A DNA stretch of 64,000 bases from Methylohalomonas sp034521715. Lineage in GTDB: Bacteria; Pseudomonadota; Gammaproteobacteria; Methylohalomonadales; Methylohalomonadaceae. Shown piece after piece: positions 9,385-19,667 of this stretch. Position 1 is the first letter of the stretch, and each line of letters starts with the position of its first letter. The DNA lies in the NCBI GenBank assembly GCA_034521715.1, contig JAXHLY010000010.1:1-64000 (forward strand). Reading direction: 5' to 3'. Position numbers and translations under genes: made by a program. The notes below the pieces were generated by a model that worked only from the letters and a program-made list of their open reading frames with translations, ran no database searches and was not told the origin of the DNA.

Positions 9385-9679
9385 AAAACCTTTCCGCTGA
9401 TGGGGACGGGTCGTTCGGTGGCGTGCTTATTCGGGCCGCAGAGGGCTGAAACCCTTCGGGCCGCGGAGGGCCCTCCCACAGCGGGTTCTGGTTGTCTGTA
9501 GGAGGCCGCTCCGCCGGCCGATTTCCGAATTCAAAGGCACCAGATCGGCCTCCCGCCAAAACCACCACCGACCACCGACCACCGCTTTCCCAGAAATCGG
9601 GGGCAATTCAGTGCGCGATGCGTTAGACTGATATCTTTCTATTCGAATCAAGAGATAAACAAAAGGAACCGACAAGTCA
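9385..9679. other. intergenic region between cls and metK with palindromic REP-like sequence
   Basis: No gene is seen. Around 9440-9535 are GC-rich palindromic pieces of the gtaggagg...ccgctccgcc...gccgattt type, resembling degenerate REP elements. The last ~80 bases before metK are AT-richer and probably hold its promoter. I found no SAM- or SAH-riboswitch consensus. Confidence 0.5.
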
Positions 9680-10894
9680 ATGAGCGAATATCTGTTTACT
9701 TCCGAATCCGTCTCAGAAGGCCACCCGGACAAAATGGCCGACCAGATTTCAGATGCCATTCTCGATGAAATACTGGCTCAGGATCCGAATGCCCGCGTGG
9801 CGTGCGAGACTTCCTCAAGACCGGCGCCGTGATCGTCGGCGGGAGATATCGACCACAGCCTACGTCGAGCTCGAAGATCTGATCCGCGATGTCGTCACAG
9901 ACATTGGTTACAACTCCTCCGACGTCGGCTTCGACGGTCAGACCTGTTCGGTGATCAACATGATCGGCAAGCAGTCGCCAGACATTGCCCAGGGCGTTGA
10001 TCGCGCAGCACCTGAAGAGCAGGGGGCGGGAGACCAGGGCTTGATGTTCGGTTATGCGTCCAATGAAACCGATGCGCTGATGCCGGCGCCGATTTTTTAT
10101 GCACACCGCCTGGTCGAGCGTCATGCACGGGTGCGCAAGCACTCCGACAATCCGCTGCCGTGGTTACGGCCGGATGCCAAAAGCCAGGTGACCTTGCGCT
10201 ACGTCGACGGCAAGCCGGTGGCAATCGACGCGGTGGTGCTGTCGACCCAGCACGACGAAGGCGTGGAGCTCGACGAGATCCGCGAAGGCGTGCGCGAGCA
10301 CATCATCAAGCCGGTGCTGCCCGAAGAGTGGCTGCACAACGATACGCTTTACCACATCAACCCGACCGGCAAGTTCGTGATCGGCGGGCCGGTCGGCGAC
10401 GCCGGCCTGACCGGGCGCAAGATCATCGTCGATACCTACGGTGGCATGGCGCGGCACGGCGGAGGCGCCTTTTCAGGCAAGGACCCGTCCAAGGTTGACC
10501 GCTCGGCAACCTATGCCGGGCGATATGTCGCCAAGAACGTCGTCGCTGCGGGCCTGGCTGACAAATGTGAAATACAGGTCAGCTATGCTATTGGTGTCGC
10601 AGAGCCGACTTCAATCTCGGTTACGACCTTCGGCACCGGCAAGATTCCCGAGGAGCAGATCGAAAAGCTGGTGCGCGAAAATTTCGATTTGCGGCCGTTC
10701 GGCATTCTGAAAATGCTCGATCTGCTGCATCCGATGTATCGCCAGACCGCGACCAACGGCCATTTCGGCCGGCCACCGGAACAAACTTCGGCCAAAGTCA
10801 TCCGCGATGGCAGGCAGGTCGAAGAGCACTTCACGACGTTCAGCTGGGAGAAGACCGATCGCGCCGAGGCGCTGAAGAAGGCAGCTGGACTCTG
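9680..10894 (+). CDS. metK: S-adenosylmethionine synthetase, frameshifted
   Basis: Makes S-adenosylmethionine from ATP and methionine in the cytoplasm. The N-terminus at 9680 reads MSEYLFTSESVSEGHPDKMA, the hallmark of MetK with the ATP-binding histidine of GHPDK. The frame breaks near 9806-9845, where TFLKTGAVIVGGEIST is restored only with two indels, and then runs to 10894. Later motifs are QSPDIAQGV, GDQGLMFGYA, GGAFSGKDPSKVDRSA and the C-terminal domain. About 400 residues when restored. The gene lies directly upstream of ahcY, the usual methyl-cycle pairing. Confidence 0.92.
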
Positions 10895-11009
10895 ATAACT
10901 ACAATCCGGGCCAATGAATGGCTGGTCGAGATCCTGATGATCTGCCCAGTCGTCCGGAGCCCGATACGTACCAACTCGAACCCAAATACTGAATACTGAG
11001 GCTTTATTA

Positions 11010-11446
11010 ATGAGTGCTAAACCAGAAGATGTAACCAAAGGCGTGCTGTTTGATTCAAGCATCGCCTCCACCGAAAACGACTATCTGATCGCCGATCCCT
11101 CGCTTGCCGCCTATGGCCGCAAGGAAATCACGATCGCCGAAACCGAAATGCCCGGGCTGGTGCAGACGCGCGAGGAATATTCCGCCGACAAGCCGCTGAA
11201 AGGCGCGCGCATCGCCGGTTCGCTGCACATGACCATCCAGACCGCTGTTTTGATCGAAACGCTGGTCGAGCTTGGCGCGGAAGTGCGCTGGGCATCATGC
11301 AACATCTATTCGACCCAGGATCATGCTGCGGCTGCCATGGTAGAGAAGAACGTTCCGGTATTCGCCTACAAGGGTGAAAGCCTGACCGAATACTGGGAAT
11401 TTGCCCACAGGATTTTCCAGTGGCCCGATGGTGGCACCGCGGACAT
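11010..11446 (+). pseudogene. ahcY: adenosylhomocysteinase, 5' fragment cut by the sequence junction
   Basis: First ~145 codons of S-adenosylhomocysteine hydrolase. Family-typical stretches are GARIAGSLHMTIQTAVLIET, EVRWASCNIYSTQDHAAAA and ESLTEYWEFAHRIFQWPDGG. Homology stops abruptly after DGGTAD at about 11446, where NMILDDGGDAT-like sequence should follow. The next bases belong to an efflux gene. A complete AhcY has 430-470 residues, so about two thirds are missing. It follows metK by 115 bp, supporting an original metK-ahcY operon. Confidence 0.9.
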
Positions 11447-11452
11447 CGGGAT
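11440..11452. other. abrupt junction between two unrelated sequences
   Basis: The ahcY coding sequence ends and TolC-like coding sequence begins within about ten bases, in the same orientation but different frames. Left of it the DNA is visibly GC-rich with strongly GC-biased third codon positions. Right of it AT-richer codons dominate. No insertion-sequence ends, tRNA or attachment site are visible at the join. Confidence 0.75.
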
Positions 11453-12538
11453 CCAGCGGCGGCAAAATCGCCGTGGCTGATCGGCATAGTACTGGATCTG
11501 ATACTGGAGCGTCCGGGGAAACGCGGGGCCAGAATCGAACAGGCCGAACTGAATACGGCAGCTGCTCGGCTGGAAATCGATCAGGCTGCCTGGGACATTC
11601 GCAGTGAGGTACACACCACAGTGGCCGATCTGATGGCGGCACAACAGAAGCAGCAGTCACTGGAGAGGCGACTGGATGTCGTTACGGATATTCTTGATTT
11701 GCTTCAGCGACGTGAGGAACTGGGACAGATCGCGGCGTTCGAGTTAAGCAGCAGCCGACTGGAATTGCAGCGCCTGCAGCTTGAGCTGACAGCCCAGGAG
11801 GCACGTATCAAGACTGCTCGCGGCCAGCTGGCCGCTGCCATCGGTGTTCCGCCTGCTGCAGTACGGGATATCAGCATAAATATGCCGGCCATAGAATCAC
11901 TACCTGTCAGGCAACGGGTCCCGGCGGCTGATATCCGCGGTCTGGCCCTGCAGCATCGGTATGATATACGTCAGTCACTGGCTGCCTATGCAGCACAGGA
12001 AGCCGCCCTGAGGCTGGAAATAGAAAAACAGTATCCCGATATTAATCTGTCGCCGGGATTCGTGTTTGATCAGAGCGATAATGTATGGCAACTGGGAGCC
12101 GCGTGGATACTGCCGCTATTTCACCGGCATGAAGGCGAAATCGCCGAGGCCATGGCACGACGTTCGGTTTTACAGGAACGCTTTCTGCAACTTCAGGCAT
12201 CGATCATTGACAGGGTTTATCAGGCGCGGACCGATTTTATCGGTAAACTGGATACCTATCAGCAGGCTGTGGCCCTGGCAAGGGACGCGACAGATTACAG
12301 TGAACGCATTGAACAGCAATTAAATGCGGGTTATGCCGATCGTCTACAGTTTTTGCGCGCCCTGCAGGCTGTCAGCGAAGCGGATCAGGCGGCCAGTAAC
12401 AGCCGCGCCGAGCTGCTGCACAGCTACGCGACCCTGGAGAATGTGCTGCAATATCCAATCCAGGGTGAGGACTGGATAGACAGCGTTACGGCGAGCTTGC
12501 TTGAGAATGAGGCGGCGCACGAGGGGGATGAAGAATAA
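11447..12538 (+). CDS. TolC-family outer-membrane efflux protein, 5'-truncated
   Basis: Outer-membrane channel of a tripartite efflux system. The homologous sequence begins in mid-gene at TSGSSGGK (11436-11465 area) and, after one frame change near 11466, continues SPWLIGIVLDLILERPGKRG, a typical internal TolC-like segment. Long heptad-rich helices follow (for example 11500-11830 and 12160-12420). The signal peptide and first ~100 residues are absent because of the junction. The stop overlaps the start of the adaptor gene, confirming operon membership. Confidence 0.8.
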   Translation, partial: RDPAAAKSPWLIGIVLDLILERPGKRGARIEQAELNTAAARLEIDQAAWDIRSEVHTTVADLMAAQQKQQSLERRLDVVTDILDLLQRREELGQIAAFELSSSRLELQRLQLELTAQEARIKTARGQLAAAIGVPPAAVRDISINMPAIESLPVRQRVPAADIRGLALQHRYDIRQSLAAYAAQEAALRLEIEKQYPDINLSPGFVFDQSDNVWQLGAAWILPLFHRHEGEIAEAMARRSVLQERFLQLQASIIDRVYQARTDFIGKLDTYQQAVALARDATDYSERIEQQLNAGYADRLQFLRALQAVSEADQAASNSRAELLHSYATLENVLQYPIQGEDWIDSVTASLLENEAAHEGDEE

Positions 12539-13642
12539 TGAGATGGTTGCTACCGGTCGCGGTGTCAGTTCTTATTGTGTTGTTGTACGTCACTCCACAG
12601 GGCGCTTATCTGCGTAGTCTTATTGTGCCAACTGAAGAAGTGTCAGACAACAGACCGACGGATGGCAAATCAGATACGGGTGATGACGACGATGATGACC
12701 ACCCATCACGCCTGCGTATGCAGGACGGTGTGCTGGGCATAGAACTGACGCAGGAAACACAGGTAATCAGCGGTATCCGGGTGCAGCCGGCAGAAGCCAT
12801 GCAGTATCGTCAGGAAATGCAGGCCTTGGCCGAAGTTGTTTCTATTGGGCCACTACTTGAATTACGTACAAGCAGTGACAGACTGCGCGCGGAAATCCGT
12901 ATTACTGAAGTTGAATTGCAGCGCTCACGTGAAGCTTATGAACGGCTGTCGCTGCTGCATGAGGATAATGCGAATATATCCACACGTCAGCTGGAAGAAG
13001 CACGTGCACAAATGCAGGCCAGCCTTGCAAGGCTGGCGGCCCAGAAACAGCAACTACGCAGTCTGTATGATGAAGCCATTCAGGGCTGGGGTGAGGTACT
13101 GGCGGAATGGGCACTGAATGCCAATGGTGAGGGGCTGTTTCAGCAATTACTAAAAAGACATGAAGTACTTCTGAACCTGACGCTGGGCAGAAACCAGTCA
13201 TTGCCGGAAACATCACGAATTATCTTCATCAATCGTGATGACACTAGAATCAATGCACGCAAGGCCTATCTGATATCACCGGCACCACGGACAGAACCCA
13301 GTCTGCAGGGCGAAACCCATTTCTTCCATGCTCATGCAGACAAGTTGCGGGTTGGTATGCGGGTCCATGCCTGGATACCCACATCCGGGGAAACCATCGA
13401 CGGTGTCTATGCGCCTGCCGATGCAGTTGTCTGGCAGGCCGGTCAGCCCTGGATATATCTTCATGACGGGGATGATTTTTTTTACCGCCGCGTACTTGAT
13501 AATCCGTCACGGCTGAGTGACGGCTGGTTCAATTCCGTCACCTCAAGTCAGGGAAGGTGAGCTTATCGTCACCACGGGCGCCCAGATGCTGCTGTCTGAA
13601 GAGTATCGCTGGCAGATACCGGATGAAGATGATGACCCGTAA
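12538..13642 (+). CDS. RND efflux periplasmic adaptor (membrane fusion protein), frameshifted near the C-terminus
   Basis: Adaptor linking the inner-membrane pump to the TolC channel. An N-terminal membrane anchor (LLPVAVSVLIVLLYVTP) is followed by an acidic stretch with six Asp and a His (residues ~50-56), a possible metal-binding patch. Next come a coiled-coil hairpin (about residues 110-190) and a beta-rich region (THFFHAHADKLRVGMRVHAW). The frame breaks near 13555; the restored C-terminus continues ELIVTTGAQMLLSEEYRWQI to the TAA at 13640-13642. The start overlaps the TolC stop. Confidence 0.82.
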
Positions 13643-13673
13643 AACAGGATGCAAAATTGAAAGGACAGCGACC

Positions 13674-13811
13674 ATGAGCTTTTTGAACGGTTGCCAGATA
13701 CCGGAAGCGACTGGATATAACGCACAGGCGCATACGAGCCCGTTACAGGCTGCTATTGCCTTCCCGATTGTTACACGGTTCGCAATTCCACATTTCGCGC
13801 CTTTCGCATAA
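13674..13811 (+). CDS. possible 45-codon small ORF inside the efflux operon
   Basis: ATG at 13674 preceded by an AAAGGAC-like ribosome site, ending in TAA directly abutting the ATG of the pump gene. The peptide has a weakly hydrophobic second half and no recognised motif. The tight coupling to the next start is the only support; it may be just the 5' leader of the pump gene. Confidence 0.3.
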   Translation: MSFLNGCQIPEATGYNAQAHTSPLQAAIAFPIVTRFAIPHFAPFA

Positions 13812-16800
13812 ATGCTTGCAGCACTGGTCAATTTTTCCATCCGCTTTCGCGGCGTCGTGTTGATGCTGGCTGTGGTCCTGATGGGCTACGGCATATACAA
13901 GATATTCCATGCCGGACTGGATATCTTTCCGGAATTCGCGCCCAAACTGGTAACAATTCAGACCGAGGCACCGGGGCTGTCATCGGAACAGGTCGAGATT
14001 CTGGTAACACAACCAATCGAACAATCTTTGGCAGGCATTATCGATCTGGATTATGTGCGCTCTGAATCGATTCAGGGATTGTCGATTATTACGGCTATAT
14101 TCGATGAGCATACCGATGTATACCGTAATCGCCAGCTTGTCAGTGAACGCCTGGCAGGTGTGATCAAGGATTTGCCTCCGGGCGTGGAGGCACCCGTGCC
14201 TGTGCCACTAGCCTCATCATCTGCCACTGTGCTGACCATCGGTCTGACCTCCGATGAATACAGCCTAATGGAGATGCGCGATCTGGTGGACTGGACACTG
14301 GTGCCTGGCATACTCAGTGTTGAAGGTGTGGCCGATGTTAATGTGTTCGGGGGTGATATCCGGCAGCTGCAGATTCAGCTGTTGCCGGATCAGATGAAAC
14401 AGTATGGCATCAGTATTCAGCAGATTGTTGATGCTGCCAGGCAATCAACCGGTATTTATGGCGCCGGTTTCGTCGAGAGTGAAAGCCAGCGTATAACTTT
14501 ACGGGTTCAGGGGCAGCCCGTCAGTGGCGAAGAACTCGGCAGTGTGGTACTCCAGCGTAAGCAGGGAAGAAACATACTGTTACGTGATGTAGCCGATGTC
14601 AAAATGGCACCGGCACCACCTATCAGCGCGGCTTCTATTATGGGTGAGCCGGGCATCGTAATGATGGTTATCGGCCAGTATGGTGCCAATACACTGACTG
14701 TTTCCCGGAGCGTCGAGAAAGCACTGAGTGGGTTCGAACCCATCTTTTCTGAACGTGGCATAAAGCTACATTCGGAACTGTTCCGTCCGGCAAACTATAT
14801 CGAGGATTCGCTGAAGAATATAACCGGCCATCTCATGGTCGGTGGTATGTTTGTCATCGTAATATTACTGCTGTTTCTGTTCAATCTACGGACGGCCATG
14901 ATCTCTGCCATGGCGATTCCCCTGTCCCTGCTGAGTGCTGCCATACTTCTGCTGGAACTGGGAGTCAATCTCAATATTATGGTACTGGGAGGTCTGGCGA
15001 TTGCACTTGGCGAGGTAGTCGATGATGCCATTATCGATACCGAGAATATATTTCGGCGTCTGCGACAAAACCGCTCACTGGCAAATCCACAATCACCGCT
15101 GGAGGTTGTGTTTAATGCCTCCATGGAGGTGCGAGGTTCCGTTGTCTATGCAAGCTTTATAGTAGCGATTGTTTTTGTTCCCCTGTTGACACTTGGCGGT
15201 GTTGCCGGACGATTGTTCTCACCACTTGGTTTTTCATACATTCTGGCCATTCTGATGTCGCTGTTGGTGGCCCTCACGATCACGCCGGCACTATGCTATC
15301 TGTTTCTGGTCCGCAGCCGATTGCGTGACAAGGATCCGCCGCTGATTGCCATGATCAAGCCCTGGTATGGATCTCTTCTGCGTGTACTAGGCAGGGTACC
15401 GTCCGTGTCTATTATGGCATCCTTGTTATTTTGCGCAGTCGGACTGGCAATCCTGCCACGACTTGGCGGACAGTTTCTGCCCGATCTGCGGGAAGGTCAT
15501 TACATAGTCCATACTACGCTGTTGCCGGGTACATCGCTGGTGGAATCCATACGGGTAGGCAATCGGCTGACGGAACAGTTCATGGATATATCCAGTGTAC
15601 GATCCGTATCACAATGGGCCGGTCGTGCAGAACGGGGTGCAGATACCTACGGCAGCCACTACAGTGAATTCGAGATCGACCTGAAAAGGGGGCTTTCAGG
15701 CAGAGAACAACAGGCCGTGCTGAATGAATTAAGGGAAATTCTGGGTGAGTTTCCGGGATTGCTTTACGAAGCCAATACATTTCTTATTGAGCGGGTGGAT
15801 GAGACCATTTCAGGTTATTCGTCACCCGTTGTCATCAACGTATATGGCAATGATCTCGATTATCTGGATCGTAAGGCAACAGAGATTTCTGCCCTGGTTC
15901 GGGATATAGAAGGTGCAACCGATGTCCAGGTGCGTTCGCCGCCGGCTACGCCAATGCTGGATATCAGGGCCCAACTTGATAAACTGGCCTTCTGGGGACT
16001 GCGGCCGGTGGATGTATTGTCAGCGGTACAGACTGCTTATGAGGGCAATATTGTAAGCCGCATTAGCCAGGGAAACCGTTTATATGATGTTGCAGTGGTT
16101 TTACATGCAAATCAGCGCCGCGATCTGCACGAAGTTGGTGACCTGCCACTCAGGAACAGCGATAATGAGCTGGTTCCCTTGAGGAACGTTGCAGATATAC
16201 GGCAGACGGATGGTCGTTATAATGTCCTTCATCAGGGCGGCCAGCGCGTGCAGACTATTACAGCAAATGCCGAAGGCCGGGATATTGTCGGTTTCCTGGA
16301 CGAAATCCGGACACGCCTGCATCAGGAAGTGAGCTTTCAGGCAGATACATTCCCGGAATTTACCGGCGCCGCCATAGGCAGGCACAGGCACGACAGGAGC
16401 TTATACTCCATTCTATTCTGGTGGGCATCATTGTCCTGATGCTTATATACATTGCCATAGGCAGCCTGAGGCACATGTTGCTAACGCTGGTTAACGTTCC
16501 GTTTTCGCTGGTGGGCGGGGTTGTTGCGGTTCTCCTTTACGGGTGGTACCCTTTCAGTAGGTTCACTGGTCGGATTTGTCACCTTGTTCGGTATTACTGT
16601 ACGTAATTCAATTATGCTGGTTTCGCATTACGATCATCTGGTTACCACTGAAGGTAAGAACTGGGATATTAATACTGCCATACAGGGTGCGCAGGAACGC
16701 CTGCCGTCCATATTAATGACAGCCCTTGTTACCGCGCTGGCCATGTTACCGATAGCCGTGGACAGTGATAATCCGGGTCGGGAAATCATGGGCCCGATGG

Positions 16801-16913
16801 CAGCTATCATTATCGGTGGCCTGGCCTCATCAACAGTACTGAATCTGTTGATACTGCCTGTTATCATGCTGAATTTCGGTAGGTTCGACAGGACAAAGGA
16901 TAGTCCGACCTGA
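13812..16913 (+). CDS. RND heavy-metal efflux pump (CusA/CzcA type), frameshifted
   Basis: Inner-membrane proton-driven pump of the HME-RND family. The first 850 codons are open: the first helix, then DIFPEFAPKLVTIQTEAPGL typical of CzcA/CusA, porter domains, and the helix-4 segment GEVVDDAIIDTENIFRR carrying the acidic proton-relay residues. The frame changes near 16375-16430 and again near 16545. The restored end includes SVGSLVGFVTLFGITVRNSI and stops at 16913. The restored length of about 1030 residues is normal. With the TolC and adaptor genes it forms a complete tripartite exporter; the metal is not deducible. Confidence 0.88.
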
Positions 16914-16992
16914 TCATGGGTACATCGCCCTTCATTCTTATATTGGCACTGCGTGCACCGAATAAGTGCAATAATTGCCACGACGGATATTT

Positions 16993-17123
16993 TTAAGGAG
17001 ACTCTGAATAATTTGTCATTTCGAGTGCAGCGAGAAATCCGCCACAGGCGTCTTTCCCTACGGTCGAGACAGGGATTTCTCCCGTTGGTCGAAATGACAT
17101 GCGGGGTATTCAGAGCTTCCCTA
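16993..17123. repeat. MITE-like palindromic element, copy 1
   Basis: About 130 bp with imperfect terminal inverted repeats (taaggagactctgaataat at the left, reverse complement of ctgaatacc...agcttccc at the right). Subterminal gtcatttcga/tcgaaatgac arms flank gagaaatc/gatttctc. It is in inverted orientation relative to copies at 25715 and 36586. It has no coding capacity. It lies between the pump gene and the regulator-kinase gene. Confidence 0.8.
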
Positions 17124-17140
17124 ACTATAAAGACTAGTTA

Positions 17141-18385
17141 ATGCGTGTATTAATCATTGATGATTCACCCGACTTCGTGTCCCTTCTCAGGCTCTATCTG
17201 GGCAAGGAAGGGGATAAATACGATATCGTTGATTATGATTTCCTGAAAAACGGCAGGCCTAAGGAAAACTTTGACTGGTCTCCGTACGATATCCTGTTGC
17301 TGGATTACAAACTGGGAGATTCAGAAGATGGTCTGGAATGGCTTCAGCATTTTGGCAGGCGTGTTGATTTTCCGCCGACCATTATTCTGACGTCCGAAGG
17401 TGATGAGTATATAGCTGCCCGAGCCATCAAGCTCGGTGCTTCCGACTATATCAATAAAAAAGATATTTCACCGAAGCGTCTGTCCAGGCTTATACAGGAG
17501 GCCATGGACATTGATGCGGAACGTACAGCGGAACAGAAAGCGCAGCTGGCAGAAGATGAAAAAATTGTCGATCAGCTTCGCAAGGGGCAGAAATTCGAAG
17601 CCAAGGCTACTGCTGGCGATTACAAGCTGGTACGTCTTATTGGCAAGGGGGCAATGTCGCATGTTTATCTTGCTGAACGAGCTGAGGACGGTTTGTCACT
17701 GGTTCTTAAAGTGCTTGATATCAGCCATACAGATAGACATTTGCTAAGGCGTTTTATCCAGGAAGCCGAGTTAATCGCTGATATTAACAGCCCCTTTATA
17801 GTCAAGGTTTATGAACATGGTGTCACCCAGAAGTACGGCTATATAGCCATGGAATTTTTTTCGCGTGGCGATCTCAAGCAACGGCTTGAACACGGCATTA
17901 ATCCGGAAGTTGCGCATGCTTACATGACTCATATCGCCTATGGCCTGGATGTTATTCATAGTGCAGGTATCGTACATCGTGATCTGAAGCCGGCAAATAT
18001 CATGTTCAGGGGTGACGACAGTCTGGCCATAGCCGATTTCGGTATTTCAAAAAGATTGAATGCAGGCAGTGATCTGACCACGATCGGCAAGGTGCTAGGT
18101 ACACCACATTATATGAGCCCTGAACAAGGGCAGGGACTCGAGATCGATTCCCGTTCAGATATCTACAGCGCCGGCGTTTTGTTTTATGAACTGCTAACTT
18201 CGAAGAAACCTTATCAGGCCGACTCACCCTCGGCACTGATATATCAACATATCCATACAGACCCGCCAAAATTGAAACATCAATTAAGCCAGTACCAGGA
18301 TGTTATCAATCAATGTCTGGCCAAGAAGCCCGGAGACCGCTACCAGAATGCCTCCGATCTGATCAGGGAACTGGAAGCACTGTAG
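17141..18385 (+). CDS. response regulator receiver fused to Ser/Thr protein kinase
   Basis: A 414-residue cytoplasmic protein. Residues 1-120 are a receiver domain (acidic pair Asp7-Asp8, phospho-acceptor Asp55 in LLLDYKL, Thr84 and Lys106). After a charged linker (about 121-158), residues 160-414 form a eukaryotic-like kinase: glycine loop IGKGAMSHVYLAE, Lys190, Glu210, HRDLKPAN (279-286), DFG (299-301) and GTPHYMSPEQ. There is no transmembrane segment or PASTA domain. This joins two-component input to Ser/Thr phosphorylation. No partner histidine kinase is adjacent. Confidence 0.92.
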   Translation: MRVLIIDDSPDFVSLLRLYLGKEGDKYDIVDYDFLKNGRPKENFDWSPYDILLLDYKLGDSEDGLEWLQHFGRRVDFPPTIILTSEGDEYIAARAIKLGASDYINKKDISPKRLSRLIQEAMDIDAERTAEQKAQLAEDEKIVDQLRKGQKFEAKATAGDYKLVRLIGKGAMSHVYLAERAEDGLSLVLKVLDISHTDRHLLRRFIQEAELIADINSPFIVKVYEHGVTQKYGYIAMEFFSRGDLKQRLEHGINPEVAHAYMTHIAYGLDVIHSAGIVHRDLKPANIMFRGDDSLAIADFGISKRLNAGSDLTTIGKVLGTPHYMSPEQGQGLEIDSRSDIYSAGVLFYELLTSKKPYQADSPSALIYQHIHTDPPKLKHQLSQYQDVINQCLAKKPGDRYQNASDLIRELEAL

Positions 18386-18421
18386 CGGTCAGTATCGGTC
18401 TGATATGAGCCCGATGCTGAT

Positions 18422-19667
18422 TCAGCTGCGTTCCCTGATTTTTTGAAGCCAGTATTCAGCCTGCTCTCTTGTGCCCTGGCTCTGACTGGCATGGCGCAGT
18501 GATTCACTGGCGATCTCGTCATTGTTGAGATTGTAGCGGCAATACCAGCAGCAACTGGGCCTGGGCGCGTTGTTTCAGTGTCCCCAGCTCCAGCGCTTTT
18601 TGAAGGGCTGCCTGGGCCAGCGTCCAGCGTTGCCTGTTGAACAGTAACTGGCCCTGGCGGAAATAAAGTTCTCCGTCTCCAGTCAGATTTGCCGCTTCTC
18701 CATAAGCCTCGATGGCCTTGTCAGTTTCGCGCGCCAGGTGGTAGCTTTCTGCCAGCAGTTTGAGATTCTCTTTTGTCTTGTCGAGGCCACCTTTTTCCAT
18801 TTCCGATTGCAGAAACCGGGCTGCGCGATAGGGTGCCTGCAGATGCAGGTAGAGGCGGGCCAGTTGCTCTTTTTCATCCTTATTAAGGAATCCACGACGG
18901 TAAGCCAGCTCATATACTGCCAGCGCCCGTTTATCCTTGTTCAGCAACTGGTAGGTAGAATACAGTTGTTTCCAGTAGCTCTCATTGGCAGGAAACAGTT
19001 GCAGCATATTTTCAAGCAAGTCAGCAGCATTATTGTAGTCTTTGGTTTCAAAATAGCTTGCCAGCAGTAATTGGTAAAGATTTTCGTCGGGTTTGTCGCT
19101 TTTTGATATTGCTGTTCGCGCATATTTTATGACCTGGGCATGATCGCCATTTTCATAGTACAGGCCTGCTGCAAGTCTATAGGCATCAATGCCTGGGTCA
19201 GTTTCTTCACTAAACCATTTCTCGAGATAGTGGATAGCACGATCATAATTTCTGGTCTGGGCAAGAAGCTGGGCTATGAAATATTCCAGCCTGTGGCTGA
19301 CATCCGCTGGTAATGCGTTGCTGTCAACGGCACGTATAAAGGCGTCGGCAGCCAGGTCGAACCGTTCAAGCGCATTATAGGCATAGCCCATGGTTTGCTG
19401 TACAACGGCTTGCTCGTATTCATTACCTTGTACATCCTGTTGCAGTGATCGCAGTTTGTTAAGCGCTTCTGTATGTCTTTCTGTCTCGAGCAATTCATTG
19501 ATTTCACTTAGAGCATTATAAGTATTCTCGGACAGCAGGTATTCACCGTCTCTATTTTGTGACATAGCCTGAAATGGTGTTATCAGGAGGATAACAAAAA
19601 GGGGTATCATCCAGCGGCAGCTGGTAACAGAAGTTAATGCAGGTGAGGGGGCCATGTTATTAATCAT
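18422..19667 (-). CDS. TPR-repeat protein of the TonB2-type operon, frameshifted near the end
   Basis: Exported protein starting at 19667 with a hydrophobic signal segment (WMIPLFVILLITPFQAMS), followed by tetratricopeptide-like helical repeats through the rest (for example LYFRQGQLLFNRQRWTLAQA). The frame is lost near 18550. The restored end WYCRYNLNNDEIASESLRHA continues to the TGA at 18422, giving about 413 residues. It overlaps the tonB stop by 4 bp. A TPR protein at this position is characteristic of TonB2 operons of Vibrio and Shewanella (family knowledge). Confidence 0.82.

Noticed and set aside
9600..9679. SAM riboswitch upstream of metK, or SAH riboswitch before ahcY
   Set aside because: No consensus core or pairing pattern of SAM-I, SAM-II or SAH riboswitches could be seen in 9385-9679 or 10895-11009.
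9680..10894. metK as a genuine pseudogene
   Set aside because: metK is normally essential, only two compensable indels occur within 40 bp, and the rest is perfectly conserved, so sequencing error is more likely.
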